Source: Lepus europaeus
Taxonomy: Eukaryota; Chordata; Mammalia; Lagomorpha; Leporidae
Assembly: GCF_033115175.1 (NCBI RefSeq)
Contig: NC_084850.1
Coordinates: 113,443,939-113,507,938, forward strand
Direction: 5' to 3'
DNA length: 64,000 nucleotides
Positions within the stretch are counted from its first letter, which is position 1. Each line of letters begins with the position of its first letter. This document shows positions 1 through 10,957 of this stretch, piece after piece. The translations under genes and the position numbers were made by a program. Under the pieces are notes generated by a model that worked only from the letters and a program-made list of their open reading frames with translations, searched no databases and was not told the origin of the DNA.

Positions 1-254
1 GTTTTCCCCATGTGGAAGCAAACATGCAGTTCTAAACACATAGCAGTTCTTAGAGCTAATAATTCTGGACATTAAAATGATCTTCCCAGATAGTTGCATC
101 AAGAGTTAGAGAGAGGAATCTGGGGCTCGGCTTGATCATAACCTACCCAAATTTGACTCAACTACTCTGTGGGTAAGGCTGTCCATGTGCGTGAATCTGC
201 ACATGCTTACCTTGAAGAAAGAGCCGCAAAACACCACGTGCTTATAGCTCAGAC

Positions 255-460
255 TGTGAAGTCAGATTAGCTAGGCTCAAATACTGAATTCAATTTACAG
301 GTTGGGTGATTTTGAACAAATTATTCTAGCACCCCTAGGCCCTATTTCTTAAACACTAATATGGAGATAACCAAAGCACCTACATTAGAAAGTTTCTTTG
401 TTAATTAATTCATGTGAAGAAGGCAAGAAATCTTGGCATAGTAAGGAGTAGTTATTGCTG
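255..460 (-). repeat. MIR SINE fragment, antisense
   Basis: The order of blocks matches an antisense MIR: a block around 'gctaggctcaaatactgaatt', then 'gttgggtgattttgaacaaatt', then 'tatttcttaaacactaatatggagataa'. In the family these correspond to the core and the stretch leading to the 'aaaatggggataat' segment. Divergence is high, as expected for a repeat older than the placental radiation. No function is implied. Confidence 0.5.
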
Positions 461-819
461 TAATTTTAATGGCTACTCTGAAATGATTAGAGCGCAAATA
501 CATTCACATGCAATGATGGTGTGCTTGTCAGAATTCAACTGCAAAACTGCTTCTTCCTCTAGGTCTCTCTGTTGCCCAAAAATCATTATTACTATAATCA
601 TTCGGTGGTAATCATCTGATAAGTATTGGCAGAGCGAATGTAAAATACGGCAAGAGAGTGAGCAAAAGAGCAACTTACTCCCTAAATTCCGATATATAAA
701 TCCCACGGGAAGGAAAAGAGTAGGAAAAGAAAAAGAGAAGAGAGAAAGGAGAAGAAGGGCAGGGAGGGGAGTAGAGAAGAGTTAGAAACTGCAGTCAGGG
801 GACCAGCACCAATGAGAGT
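461..819. other. Unassigned stretch with purine-rich tract
   Basis: No gene or recognised repeat is seen. From about 705 to 780 the + strand is almost entirely A and G (aggaaaagagtaggaaaag and similar), a polypurine tract. The small open frames on both strands have no recognisable domain. Confidence 0.5.
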
Positions 820-1160
820 GTCTGTAGCTCTGCCTCCCACTGTGATATTCTGACCTCTGCATATTTACATTCCTTGAGCTTCATGCTCTGATTTGCTTCG
901 TGACGCAGAGCCACTGTGTCTCATCAATTAAAACAGGCTCCCAAATCTGCAGCTGTGGGTTTCTGATGACTCCTGGTTTCAAAGCATTTTTATTTTATTG
1001 TAAATGTCAGTTTTCATCAGCTCAAATGTCCTCATGACACAATGTGTCTTGAAGATATGCAAATATGTTCTTACCCGATACTTCTAATTAGATGGAGGTC
1101 TTGGGTGGGAGGTACTTGCTAATTAGTGCTGAGGTAATCAGGAGAAATCACACTTGATTA
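820..1160. promoter_or_regulatory. Candidate conserved non-coding enhancer
   Basis: A repeat-free block with densely packed developmental factor sites. It has a perfect POU octamer ATGCAAAT at 1057-1064, two palindromic CTAATTAG homeodomain sites at 1084-1091 and 1119-1126, a CAGCTG E-box at 950-955, and further AATTA cores near 926-930. The two CTAATTAG sites are 35 bp apart start to start. Such clustering is typical of vertebrate conserved enhancers, but conservation cannot be seen from one sequence, so the call is inference. No core promoter or exon is evident next to it. Confidence 0.35.
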
Positions 1161-1799
1161 TATGCAGCAAATTCAGCTCAGGAGGCTCAGGGCCAGCACC
1201 TACCACCACAGGACTTTAGACAGGAAGGCATTCAGCCTTTCTTACCCTGAAAAATACTTCATCTCCCTCCTCTCAGCTTCTCGAAATCATTTCCACCGCC
1301 TCTATATTCATTATTTGCTGTCAGGAAACTTGCTTTGCATTATAAGTGGACCACCAACCAGGCTGGGAGCAAATGCCACACAGTTCTACAGACACCCAAT
1401 AGTCAATTCGCAAAGCAAACACACAAGTGACAAGCAGCTTTAATCAGAAATTAGTGAGAAATGTCACAGGTATTGCATTTATGGCTAAAGAGAACTTGTC
1501 AACTACTGGAGCAATGGCCATGGTGGTCTCCAGCTCAATGTACACAAGCAAGGGTTTCATTGCTATTAACTGGATTGAAGGACAATCTCTATAGAGCTAC
1601 TTTAGGCATACATTTTTCCAGACTCTCACTTATCAATTTCTTTGTGGCTATTTTAAGTTAATGACCCTTAATTTGGTTCATAATTGTTAACACTTTATAC
1701 TCTTAAATCTAATGGGGTTTGAGTTAAGCCACACTTCCGGAATAACAGTAAACAACAGTGAAACTATGAAATTCAGGGAACATTCTGAATGAGGATTGA
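1161..1799. other. Unassigned non-coding stretch
   Basis: No repeat family or exon recognised. Open frames at 1162-1443 and 1461-1661 lack any domain signature and look like chance frames. Confidence 0.5.
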
Positions 1800-2150
1800 A
1801 GCTCACTTTACCATGAGAAAAGGTTTGTCTAGCTCACAATTTTGGAGGTTCAAAGTCTAAATGGCATTGGCAAGATGCTCATGGCAGATGGCCAAGCATG
1901 TGTGTAGCAAGGATCACATGGTGAGCCAGGAAACAAGAAGGACTTGGACCCACTCAAGCTTTTATACTAACCTTCCTGCTAGAACCACCTTCCAAGGGCA
2001 CAACTCCAGGTATCTGATAACCTCCCACTAAATTCACCTCCCCATAACTGGATTACGTTTCCAGACTCTCAGTACCATGAACTTAGGACTTTGCAATTCA
2101 AAGTCCTGCGTGAGTTCAGGGGAGAAATCACATTCAAACCTTAGCAGCTC
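1800..2150 (-). mobile_element. MaLR-like LTR, antisense
   Basis: The order of motifs matches an antisense mammalian apparent LTR (ERVL-MaLR, MLT/MST type): 'ctagctcacaattttggagg', a 'catggcagatgg' block, 'tcacatggtgagccagg', 'agaaccaccttccaagggc', 'acctcccactaaattcacc' and 'atgaactt'. It is strongly diverged and has no open frame. The exact subfamily and ends are not resolved. Confidence 0.4.
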
Positions 2151-4039
2151 TTTTCAGTGACTGAGTGAAATTTTCTACCCTCGGTTTGCATTCTCCATGT
2201 TTTCTGCTTAAAATGTAAAAGTAGCAATCCAATTCTCAGCTGTGATTGGTAAGAGCTGAGAGTGTTAAATGTTTCTTTGATGCTGATATCTACTAAAAAG
2301 GAATAGAAATCGACCCACACTGAAGTGTTCAATCCTTCAGTGATTTGAACAGAATGTGGTGGTTGTTCTGTTAGATTGTACTTAGAACTATGGACAGTAT
2401 AATAAGCTGTTTTACTAAGGTTATAGCATGTGATTTGAAGTCAAGTAGTTTGGACTATCTAACTCTACCCACATTTATGAGGAATTACACAATAATTGCA
2501 TTCTTTCCCAGGACTTCCAAATGGCTGTGTTCAAAGACAACTTAATTATTTTTCATTACTTTGCACCCCTATGTAGAAGAGAGAGGGTAGAGTCATTCAA
2601 AGTCAATGCAAAATCCCAATCACATAAAAGCATTCATAGTTGAACTGTACCAATGGCTGCTTAGATCTTAGGGGATGACAAATGGTTCAAATGTAATGGA
2701 GGATTGGACAAGAGATAGCAATAGTGAAATGCAATGCCTTGTGTAATCAACATAAACAGCTAGGAAAATAATTTCAAGATTAATTAAAGCTTATTCTCCA
2801 AGAAAACTGAGCAACATATTCAACTTAATTACCCAAAAGCAATTTAAACACATATAATTGACAGTTACTCATTATGCATATTAAGATGACATCCCACAAC
2901 AATTCCAATGTCATTATTCCAATAGAAAACTTCAGAAACCAATGGATAACCAATATTTATTCTCTATAGCCCCATTCCACAAAGGATTGCTTACTCATAT
3001 GAATGTCTCCTCTCCAAGGTCAGTTTATTCATCAACAATATCTATCTCATGCCCCAACTTTATTGACTAAAGGTTGTAGAGGATCATATTGAGAGAGCAT
3101 CTTCAACTAAACTAGAATGTATAATTTCAACTGCCCTTGTGGCTGGTTGAAAGAACAGGCTGAGGAGATTAGAGGAATTGTGTTAGTGGATGGGGCAGGT
3201 AAATTTTGTTGATGTAAACATGGCCAAGTAGAACAAAAGCAACATAACAGCTGGAGTGAATTACAGGCATTTCTACTGATTTGTGTTGCACTGCAGCCTG
3301 TGGGTACACATCACAAACTGAGATCAGTTGCTAATAAACAAAACAAACCATGATAGTTTTCAAATAGCAATTAAGAGAAAACTATTGCAAACCAGTCAGT
3401 GCACAGAGATAGAAGAAACAGAGCAGGGAAGTCAATGTATGTGCAAAATTAAAGCTTCAACATTCCTGCTCCCTAGCTTATGTGTCAGTAAGCTACAGTT
3501 GTATAACTAGCAGAAAATGGCTTTCTGTGGTTTGTGATAGCTGCAGCACAGCAGGATTGACCCTGCTGGAATCATAAAACAATGCCAAATCAAATGATCA
3601 CTGATTCAAAATGCCACACGTTGCATCATGAGAAGTGTAGCTTAATTTACTTTGGGTTTAGTTTGTTTCTGGAACTTGCACTTTAAAAATTTCTGAACAA
3701 TGAAAACAGTATTTCAAATACAAAACTTCTGACCAGGGTAACTCTACGCTCCTGACCAAAATGTCTTAGTAGCACATTTTTTTTTCTAGTAATTGACCAG
3801 GATAAGCTTAAGGAACTGTGGGAGAGACACCAAATATGACAAGCCAATCAAGTGCATCACTTCAATTGTTATTGAAAAAGTGAGAATTCCCTACATATGT
3901 GAGTGAAAACATTCTTCCTTAGCTAATGAGTTCCAAGCAACCAACATTGAACCTACAGACATAAGACATACTTTCTTTTGTTAGGAAAAGGGCTTTAAGA
4001 AAAGAGAATACAAAAGTTCAGAAGACTAATATCTTACTG
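2151..4039. other. Unassigned AT-rich stretch
   Basis: No recognised repeat or exon in nearly 1.9 kb. Short open frames at 2141-2332 (minus) and 3328-3510 (plus) show no domain. A poly-T run lies near 3778-3786. Confidence 0.5.
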
Positions 4040-4735
4040 TTTAGCCACTATAACAAAAGGCCCCAACAACGTTTTATTTTTCACATTTTAAAGGCTGAGA
4101 ATTGCAAAATAAACACATACTCAGCGTCTGATTAGGGTTTGCTTTCTGGTTCATAGACTGATCTTTTGAGTGTACTCTTGCATGATGGAAAGGGGAAGAG
4201 GTATCCCTTAGACCTGTTTTTTGTTTTTTTTTTTTTTTTGTTTGTTTTTTTTTTTTTTACAAGCAGAGTTAGACAGTGAGAGAGAGAAAGAGACAGAGAG
4301 AAAGGTCTTCCTTCCGTTGGTTCACCTCCCAAATGGCCACTACTGCTGGTGCACTGCACCAATCCGAAGCCAGGAGCCAGGTGCTTCCTCCTGGTCTCCC
4401 AAGCCGGTGCAGGGCCCAAGCACTTGGGCCTTCCTCCACTGCCTTCCCGGGCCATAGCAGAGAGCTGGACTGGAAGAGGAGCAACCGGGACAGAATCCAG
4501 CACCCCAACCGGGACTAGAACCCGGGGTAACTGCGCTGCAGGCGGAGGATTAGCCTAGTGAGCCGCGGAGCCGGCCTAGACCTGCTTTATAAGGGCTTTA
4601 ATTTCATTCATGAAAGCTCCATCCTCATGACCAGTTCACCTTCCAAAGGCCTCACTTTCTAATATCATCACCTTGGGTGTTATGATTTTAACACATCAAT
4701 TTTTGGCGAATACAAACGTTCACATCATAGCCATA
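4040..4735 (-). mobile_element. MaLR-like LTR split by a CSINE
   Basis: The left part contains 'ttagccactataacaaaagg' and 'tagggtttgctttctggttc', followed by a 'catgatggaaaggggaag' block. The right part resumes with 'ataagggctttaatttcatt', 'gctccatcctcatgacc', 'ccttccaaaggcctcac' and 'atcatcaccttgggtgttat'. Together they follow the MLT1/MST LTR order in antisense. The CSINE at 4221-4576 interrupts the LTR and a short target duplication flanks it, so the LTR is the older insertion. Confidence 0.55.
4221..4576 (-). mobile_element. CSINE, antisense, inserted in an LTR
   Basis: Read on the minus strand the element begins GGCCGGCTCCGCGG, has box B (gggttctagtcccgg type), the 'cagctctctgctatggcc' and 'cccaagtgcttgggccc' blocks and a TC-rich tail. 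The long poly-T/GTTT run at 4217-4258 is its A-tail. A 12-bp duplication flanks it: tagacctgtttt at 4209-4220 and tagacctgcttt at 4577-4588. The young-type head and near-matching duplication suggest a fairly recent insertion. Confidence 0.93.
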
Positions 4736-5126
4736 GAACCTGACTTAACTTTCTGGAAAATTTCCACAGTCCTACTATCTGCATAAGATATTTCTTTATT
4801 ATGAAGCCTTTGAAACTACACATATTCCTAACCTATCACATCCTATAAATTTTGAATGATCCAAGATAATAGGAAATTATGGAATGTGCAAAATGGAATC
4901 TATGTTAAAGCAGAGGAAGATGCAAATAAAATGCAGGCTTTATAAACACTCTGCATAATCAAATATTTGTTGAAATTTTTGGCAAAGATGTACTTTGTTT
5001 TTTGTTAAGTCCCCATTTGAACAGGACATTGAAACAACTGGTCAGGAGGGTTTTCAATCTATTAAGGAAAAATAATTACGATATTTTGGCAGAATTATTA
5101 CTAAGTGGTCTATGCTAACGGTAGAA
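4736..5126. other. Unassigned AT-rich stretch
   Basis: Unique-looking DNA between an LTR and a truncated L1. It shows no homology with the sequence upstream of the sister L1 copy at 43195, so the L1 homology starts abruptly at about 5127. Confidence 0.5.
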
Positions 5127-6811
5127 CTTGTCTTTCATTTCTCTATTCTCTTCAAGGTAGGAAACTAATTCTATTATGAAGGAATCTGTAGGACGCACAA
5201 TTTAATCTTTAGACCTTATAAAAGAGATGGCTAACATTTTTCTGTAATAGCATAGCCAAAATAAGAACTTAAATAATAATCTCATAGCTAGATTCTCTTC
5301 GCCATCAGCGAAGTATACAGTAAGTAGAAAAAACCTCCCTTTCAGACCAAAGGGAAAGAAAGTTTTAAAGTGAGAATATAATTTTCCTCATGGGCATTGT
5401 CTACCTTAGAAAAACTACTACAGAACATGCCTGTGACTATAGACTTGTAGTTCAGGCCACCGAAGATTAGAGATGGGACACGGGCACTCCCTTGACTTGC
5501 ATCTTCTGGTCTGCTTTAACACAAACCAGGAGGAAAAGAAAGCTAGGCATCAGAAGCAATGGGTGGAAGGCCTATTAATGGCTGATCTGTACAGTGATCT
5601 GCCCTCAAGGAGACCCAACAGGCCAGTCCACTGCAGTGGCTTTCAAGGTGGTAAGCATGGGCTTCAGCAGAAGTCAGCTTGTGAAGAGCCCTGGCAGCTC
5701 TGCCAAGAGTTGGATCACTGGAAATGGACCTGCCCTGGAGTCGAAGGATGCCCAGGTCAGAACCACAGATCTTATTGGCTCTAAGCTGAAAAGCCCTTCA
5801 CTCAGCCCAACTTCCAAAGTGACCACTGCCGCTGAGGGTATGGTCAAGTAGGGTCAGCAACATTGCAGGCAGAACTGTACATTTCTTGTTAGAGATGCCC
5901 CCTGCCTTTACCTGGCCAACTCTCCTCCCAGGCCAGCCAAGTAATGAAAGTCAACAGAGTGCCTTCCCCTAGGAGGTTCACACCTCCCTTAGGATATACC
6001 CCATGTGAAGAGATAGATAGGTCTGGGCCTCTTAACTTACAAGGCCTAAAGCCCACCAGATTATTATCAAGCCCCTTCTATCAGGTTCTATTTGCCTCTC
6101 AATCAGAAAACTTAATTGTAGCTTAGACAGCACCTTTCTTAGCTCCTCTAATAATGACTCTGTCCTTTGTTCTAGACCCTGTCTAGCGTACTTGGGCCTC
6201 ATTCCTTTGTAATCATAACCTCTACTCTACCTCCAATGGCTCTACTCCCAACCCGTGTGTAGTGATGGTCCTCTTCCCCACTTAATGCTGTATAATTGTT
6301 CAAACCTGGTAAATGCCACTCTTAGGATCATTGGTTACTATCCTCACTCTGTCTTTTATGAACTTGTCTAAATATGATCAGAGTCGGCAAACTTGGAAGG
6401 CTTCCATAGCCTTGGCAACTCATGACGACAGCCTAGGGTGGTTACTGGCGCCATAAACTAGAGTGTCAATTTGTTGGGTCAACAACAGGAGCCACTGTGC
6501 ACTTGCTCCTCATGTAGGATCTCTGTCCTTAGTGTGCTGTACATTTTGATTTAATGCTATAACTAGTACTCCAACAGTATGTTTCACTTTGTGTTTCTAT
6601 GTGGGTGCAAACTGTTGAAATCTTTATACTAAATTGATCTTCTGTATATAAATAGAATTGAAAATGAATCTTGATGCAAATGGAAGGGGAGAGGGAGCGG
6701 GAGAGGGGAGGGTTGCGGGTGGGAGGGAAGTTATGGGAGGGGGAAGCCATTGTAATCCATAAGCTGTACATTGGAAATTTATATTCATTAAATAAAAGTT
6801 AAAAAAAAAGA
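5127..6811 (+). mobile_element. 5'-truncated young L1 3' region with gag-like segment
   Basis: This 1.7-kb element ends in 'cattaaataaaagttaaaaa', a poly-A-tailed L1 3' end. It is almost identical throughout to 43195-44861, with only scattered base changes. Its last 430 bp also align with the 3'UTR of the older L1 at 19570-20095 (shared blocks 'ggcttccatagcc', 'ggcaactcatgac', 'gctataactagtact'). The upstream 1.2 kb has no counterpart there and carries a retroviral zinc-knuckle-like frame. No clear target duplication was found. Both copies are truncated before any ORF2 end, so the L1 identity of the upstream part rests on the shared 3' end and on the bounded insertion at 41624-44861. Confidence 0.7.
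5473..5784 (+). pseudogene. Degenerate retroviral gag nucleocapsid-like frame
   Basis: A 103-codon frame contains W74-x2-C77-x4-H82-x4-C87, flanked by 'DHW' and 'TCP'. This is the spacing of a gammaretrovirus-type CCHC zinc knuckle with the first cysteine replaced by tryptophan. A second irregular Cys/His cluster (C54, H62, C70) precedes it. Downstream frames around 5770-5940 faintly recall the gag-protease junction but contain stops. The frame is short and lacks matrix and capsid, so it is a relic carried in an L1 3'UTR, not a working gag. A chance resemblance is possible. Confidence 0.4.
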
Positions 6812-7470
6812 AATAGCCTACATCGAGTGTCCTCACCTGTCAGTGAATCCTGCAGCTGATTTGTTGCTGCTGGGGTACATGCAGTTAACACTGTAACAGG
6901 GTAGCAAAAGGCTAAAATTGGGTCTGCCATATCAGCAATGAAGTAGGCAACTCCTGACTGAAAGAAGCACCTTACAGTTTAAAACCTCTTTGCTGAATCC
7001 CCTTTACTAATGCAATTTTCTTCTGATACCACTGATGATCGTTCACTTCCCTGCTAACTGGGTACAGGCGAAGGGCAGATAATACCTCTCTCCGATGATG
7101 TGTCATGTGGTAATAGTGAGTCTGGCCTCTAAGTCATATCCTAAAAGATCAAAAGCTAAAAACTAATAGCTATTAGTGGTGGTAACTGTATGCTTGATTT
7201 TTCCTCATCTGATGTGATTAGCATTCACTAGGTTCTTTCAGGCTAGAATGTCATATATTTAGTTCTGAGAAATTTTCTTTTACTAAGCAATTATATTTGC
7301 TTCATATACTTCTCTACTCTCCCCTCCCCTCCCATTCATGTACTCATTTTTATGTAGAAGCTCATTACCACATTGGTTACTCCAGAAGTGATTACCTATG
7401 GTTCCATTTCATCAGAAAGTAAATGGTCTTTCTTCTTTCAGATTGAGGAAGGCAAAATTTCATCTGCAAT
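6812..7470. other. Unassigned non-coding stretch
   Basis: No exon or recognised repeat. A pyrimidine-rich patch lies at 7312-7336 (ctctactctcccctcccctc). Confidence 0.5.
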
Positions 7471-7516
7471 TTTTTTTCTTTTTTTAATGATTTATTTATT
7501 TATTTGAAAAGCAGAG

Positions 7517-7615
<99 letters not shown>

Positions 7616-7784
7616 CACAGAGAGAGATCTTCCATCCACTGATTCACTCCCTAAACCACCCTCCCAGGCACATCAGCAGGGAGCTGGATTGGAAGTGGAG
7701 CAGCCAGGAGACTCCAACCTGTGCTCACATGGGATGTCAGCATCACAGGCAGCATCTTTACCAGCTACGCCACAGTGCCTGCCT
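7471..7784 (-). mobile_element. CSINE, antisense, internally deleted
   Basis: The T-rich start and 'gatttatttatttatttg' mark the tail, followed by 'atcttccatccactgattca' and ending 'gctacgccacagtgcctgcc'. The segment between 'actcccta' and 'ccaggcacat' lacks the usual 100-bp middle. Its simple-repeat part has expanded into a TC/AC/AG composite (next entry). Confidence 0.85.
7517..7627. repeat. Composite (TC)n(AC)n(AG)n microsatellite
   Basis: A TC-rich block runs directly into AC repeats and then AG repeats. The TC and AG arms are mutually complementary, so the tract is a long imperfect inverted repeat with an AC loop. It sits where a normal antisense CSINE would have only AG repeats. Confidence 0.9.
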
Positions 7785-9809
7785 CCATCTCATTGCTTCT
7801 TTCATCATGATTTCTCAGTTCTGTAAACATATTTAGTCTCTTAGTGTTAAATCTAGTTTCTGGGCACTCTAAAAGACAGTTTATGTTGTTGACTTTTTTA
7901 GGCAGTGCATGCATCACATTTTCTTGTTTATTTTCATGTAACTTTTTGTTTTAAACTACACACTTTTGATAATGGATTGTGTAACTCTTGGTACTGCCTC
8001 TCAGGCTGGGACTTGTTATTTTCTTGTTTATTTCTTTAGTGAATGGCTGTATTATCTTAGTGAACTCTCTCCCCTACCCACATACTCATCCAAAGTGTTA
8101 ATCCTCTGATATTTGTCCTCAGAGAGGCACAGCTTTGAATATGTGTAGGGTCACCCTAAGATGACAGAAATACTGCTATGGCTTTCTTCCCCTATTTCCT
8201 TGACCATATCCAGCTGTTAAACTCCACTAATGTAGGCCTATTAGTTTTTAGCAGTGCCCCGGGGTGTAATTTCTCCTACAAACTAATCCAATAAAACTGT
8301 GGCTTCTTTGAAAATACAGTTTCTGAGGTCAATGTCTGATAATTGTTCTAACACCAGGAAGGCTACTATCAGCTGTCTTATTTCCAGATTTATATCTTGT
8401 AAACTAGCCAGACTACAGTCTAGGCTGTATTTTCACTTGGTCCTGGAATCACTTCTCAGTAATTTTTTTTTTATCACAACTATTGTTCTTAGTGCTTTTA
8501 GGTTTAACCTTTTCTAATGTTCTGTTGCAAATGAACTTTGTTCCTTTGGGATGATGATGAGGAGCTATCTGCTTTATATCCTGCCTCTTCCCTTGGCAAT
8601 ATCACTGATCCAGAGTTCTTGAGATGGGGATGGAGACAATGCAAACTTCTTTCTTAGTGACATGACTGCTCTAGGAGCTGAGCACTTGGTTGGGGGAAGG
8701 ATTGAGGAAGGTCTGCCTCTCTTGATATGCAACCATTACACCACAAGCCAGGAAAAGAGTACTGACTCCCTGAGGATTCTCACTGTGATACAGAAACAGT
8801 AGTCTCTTCTCTGTAGGCGAGAGTTGAGAGGAACAAGGGACAGCTCTCTATTCACCTGTACTCAGCCAAGACTTCGCTTCACCAAAGGCAGCTGGTGGTC
8901 AAATGAGAAATGCTGAATTCCTGCCCCTTCTGGGAAGAATGTTTTCCAGCAAAGTGTGGGAAAGAAAGGACCCTGTGTTCTTGTGTGCAGCAGTCTGGAG
9001 TAGGGTTTCCACCTCACTGAGCTGGAAAGGATAAGGGAAGGAGTGGTCATGTTTCAAATGTCCCAAAGTTTTTCTCTTTCTTTCTGAATTTTCATAGACA
9101 TTCTCTAATAGATATTTCTTCATTTATTCCTCTTCATACCATTTCCAGAAGCTTTAAAATGTTGCTTTCTTATAGTTCTCACAGCAGTGTCACAGGGGAG
9201 TGTTGGTATAGCTCCTTATGCTTTCACATTAGAAATCAACCCCCCCATCATCTCTTTATAAACCTTCTTAGTTTGTATCAAATTCTGAGCCAACGAAAAA
9301 CTTACAAACACATTGATTCATGCTTAGAGTTTTTGTCATTGTTACCCTAAAATCTAAACTCGCAAAAAAGCAGAAAAATTCAATATATTCAATATTACTT
9401 TTGTGAAAAATCCCTAGTGATTACACAAGCTATTTACTATTTTATGTAGTAATCAGAGAAAGGATAAATTAAACTTTTGGAGGATAGACACAGCTATTAA
9501 GCAAGGTATACCCACTACTAGCTAATTACTGAAGTAAAAGGGTAGTTGTATTACAGTATGCATTTTTTCATAATTACAGTCTTGGGTAGCATTTATCTTG
9601 ATTAGAAATGTTCAGTTCAGAGAGTGTTGGCACATCATCTCTCAACCTATTGAGAACTATTATGTATGCTATTTTGTTTTAAAAGTTGCAGATTAGGTAA
9701 GCAAATAAACAATGAATACAAACATCTGGAAGGTATATGTACATCAAATACTTTGTTTCATAGTTTTAAAGCTTTAATTAGAAAGTACTTTTTAAAAGCT
9801 TAAAGTGAG
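7785..9809. other. Unassigned stretch, about 2 kb
   Basis: No exon or confidently named repeat. Open frames at 8299-8517, 8862-9050 (minus), 8899-9123 (minus) and 9159-9350 have no domain signature. A run of ten T starts near 8462. Confidence 0.5.
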
Positions 9810-10140
9810 GGGGCTGCTGCTGTAGCACAGCCTGTTAAAGCCCTAGCCTGCAGCGCTGGCATCTCATGTGGGCACCGATTCAAGTCCCAGCTGCTCCACT
9901 TCCAATATGGCTCCCTGCTAATGTGCCTGGGAAAGCAACGGAGGATGACCCAAGTCCTTGGGCTCCTGCACCCACATGGGAGAAATGGAAGAAGCTCCTG
10001 GTTCCTTGCTTCAGATTGGCTCAGCTCTGGCCATTGCAGTCATTTGGGGAGTGAACCAGCAGATGGAAGACTTCTCTCTCTCTCCGTCTCTATCTCCCTC
10101 TATAAATCTTCCAAATAAATAAAATAAATCTTAAAAATAA
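9810..10140 (+). mobile_element. CSINE, sense, intermediate age
   Basis: Begins 'gggctgctgctgtagcacag', has box B-like 'gattcaagtcccagctgctc', 'aagtccttgggctcctgcac', 'gaagctcctggttccttgc' and a TC block, and ends in an AAATAAATAAAATAAATC tail. All diagnostic blocks are present, with scattered changes. Confidence 0.92.
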
Positions 10141-10636
10141 TCTTAAATTGAATATATAGGTTTCTTCCAAAATATATCTTTTTATAAACTATATTACAGT
10201 GCATTCAATGCTAGTTAAAATATTGAATACTAGAAAAATGATAGTTATTCAAACAATTTCAAGGAAATCATGGTTACAATAATGCTTGCTAAGAGATGGT
10301 ATTAATTTTCTATCTCTACCTTAACAAATTGCAAACATTTATTGATGTAGAATCACTGCTGATAAATGTTTTCTAAAGTTTTCCCTTTTCTACCCTCTCA
10401 GAGTAAGATGTCATTTTTGAGTCCTCATATTTCAACTCCCTTCTAATCCCTTACCCATTGATTTACTAGTACTTCTTTTTGAGTCATTATCTATTTTTTT
10501 AGTTTAGTTTTTTTTTTTTAATTTCGCTTTTTACTTTCTATTTTCTAGTACAGCATTCCTCAAGATGCAGTTCATGGCCCTCCTGAATCAGAAATATCTG
10601 GTGAGGGGAGTGCATACTACAAACGTAGGTTATCAG
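10141..10636. other. Unassigned AT-rich gap between CSINEs
   Basis: Nothing recognised. It includes T-rich stretches at 10493-10520. Confidence 0.5.
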
Positions 10637-10957
10637 GGCAGATGCTTGGTGTAGCTATTAAGATGCTGGTTAAGTTGCCTGAGTCCCACTCTGGAGTGCC
10701 TGAGTTCAATACCCAGCTCTGGCTCCTGATTGCAGCTTCCTGCTAATCCAGATCTAGTGGGCGGTGGTGATGGTTCAAGTAGTTGGGTTGCTACTACCCA
10801 TGTGAGATACCTAGACTGAGTTCCTTGCTCCCAACTTCAACCTGGCCCAGTCCAAGCTGTCCTGGGCTTTTTGTTGCCTGAACCAGAGGATAGAAGCTAT
10901 CTCTCTCTCTCACTCTCTCTCTCTTTAATAAATAAATCATTATTTATTTAAAAAAAA
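10637..10957 (+). mobile_element. CSINE, sense, old copy
   Basis: Recognised by 'cttggtgtagctattaagat', 'gagttcaatacccagctctg', 'gattgcagcttcctgctaat', 'caagtagttgggttgct', the 'aacctggcccagtccaagct' block and a TC repeat followed by AATAAATAAAT. Divergence from the young head is marked, placing it among the older C-repeats. Confidence 0.85.

Noticed and set aside
473..706. Minus-strand 77-codon open frame near the window start
   Set aside because: No domain or promoter context and it overlaps a plus-strand frame; both look random.
4132..4558. Several overlapping open frames on both strands (60-123 codons)
   Set aside because: All lie in a CSINE and its tail; the same protein-like strings recur at other CSINEs (16749-17134, 34991-35317, 35884-36278, 50844-51146, 55857-56212).
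5944..6200. Retroviral env transmembrane remnant downstream of the gag-like frame
   Set aside because: The hydrophobic run is short and interrupted by stops; there is no disulfide or cleavage motif. Too weak to annotate.
5127..6811. Complete endogenous retrovirus with LTRs
   Set aside because: No direct terminal repeats, primer-binding site, pol or env could be seen; the element ends in an L1 3' end with poly-A, and its sister copy lies in an L1 insertion.
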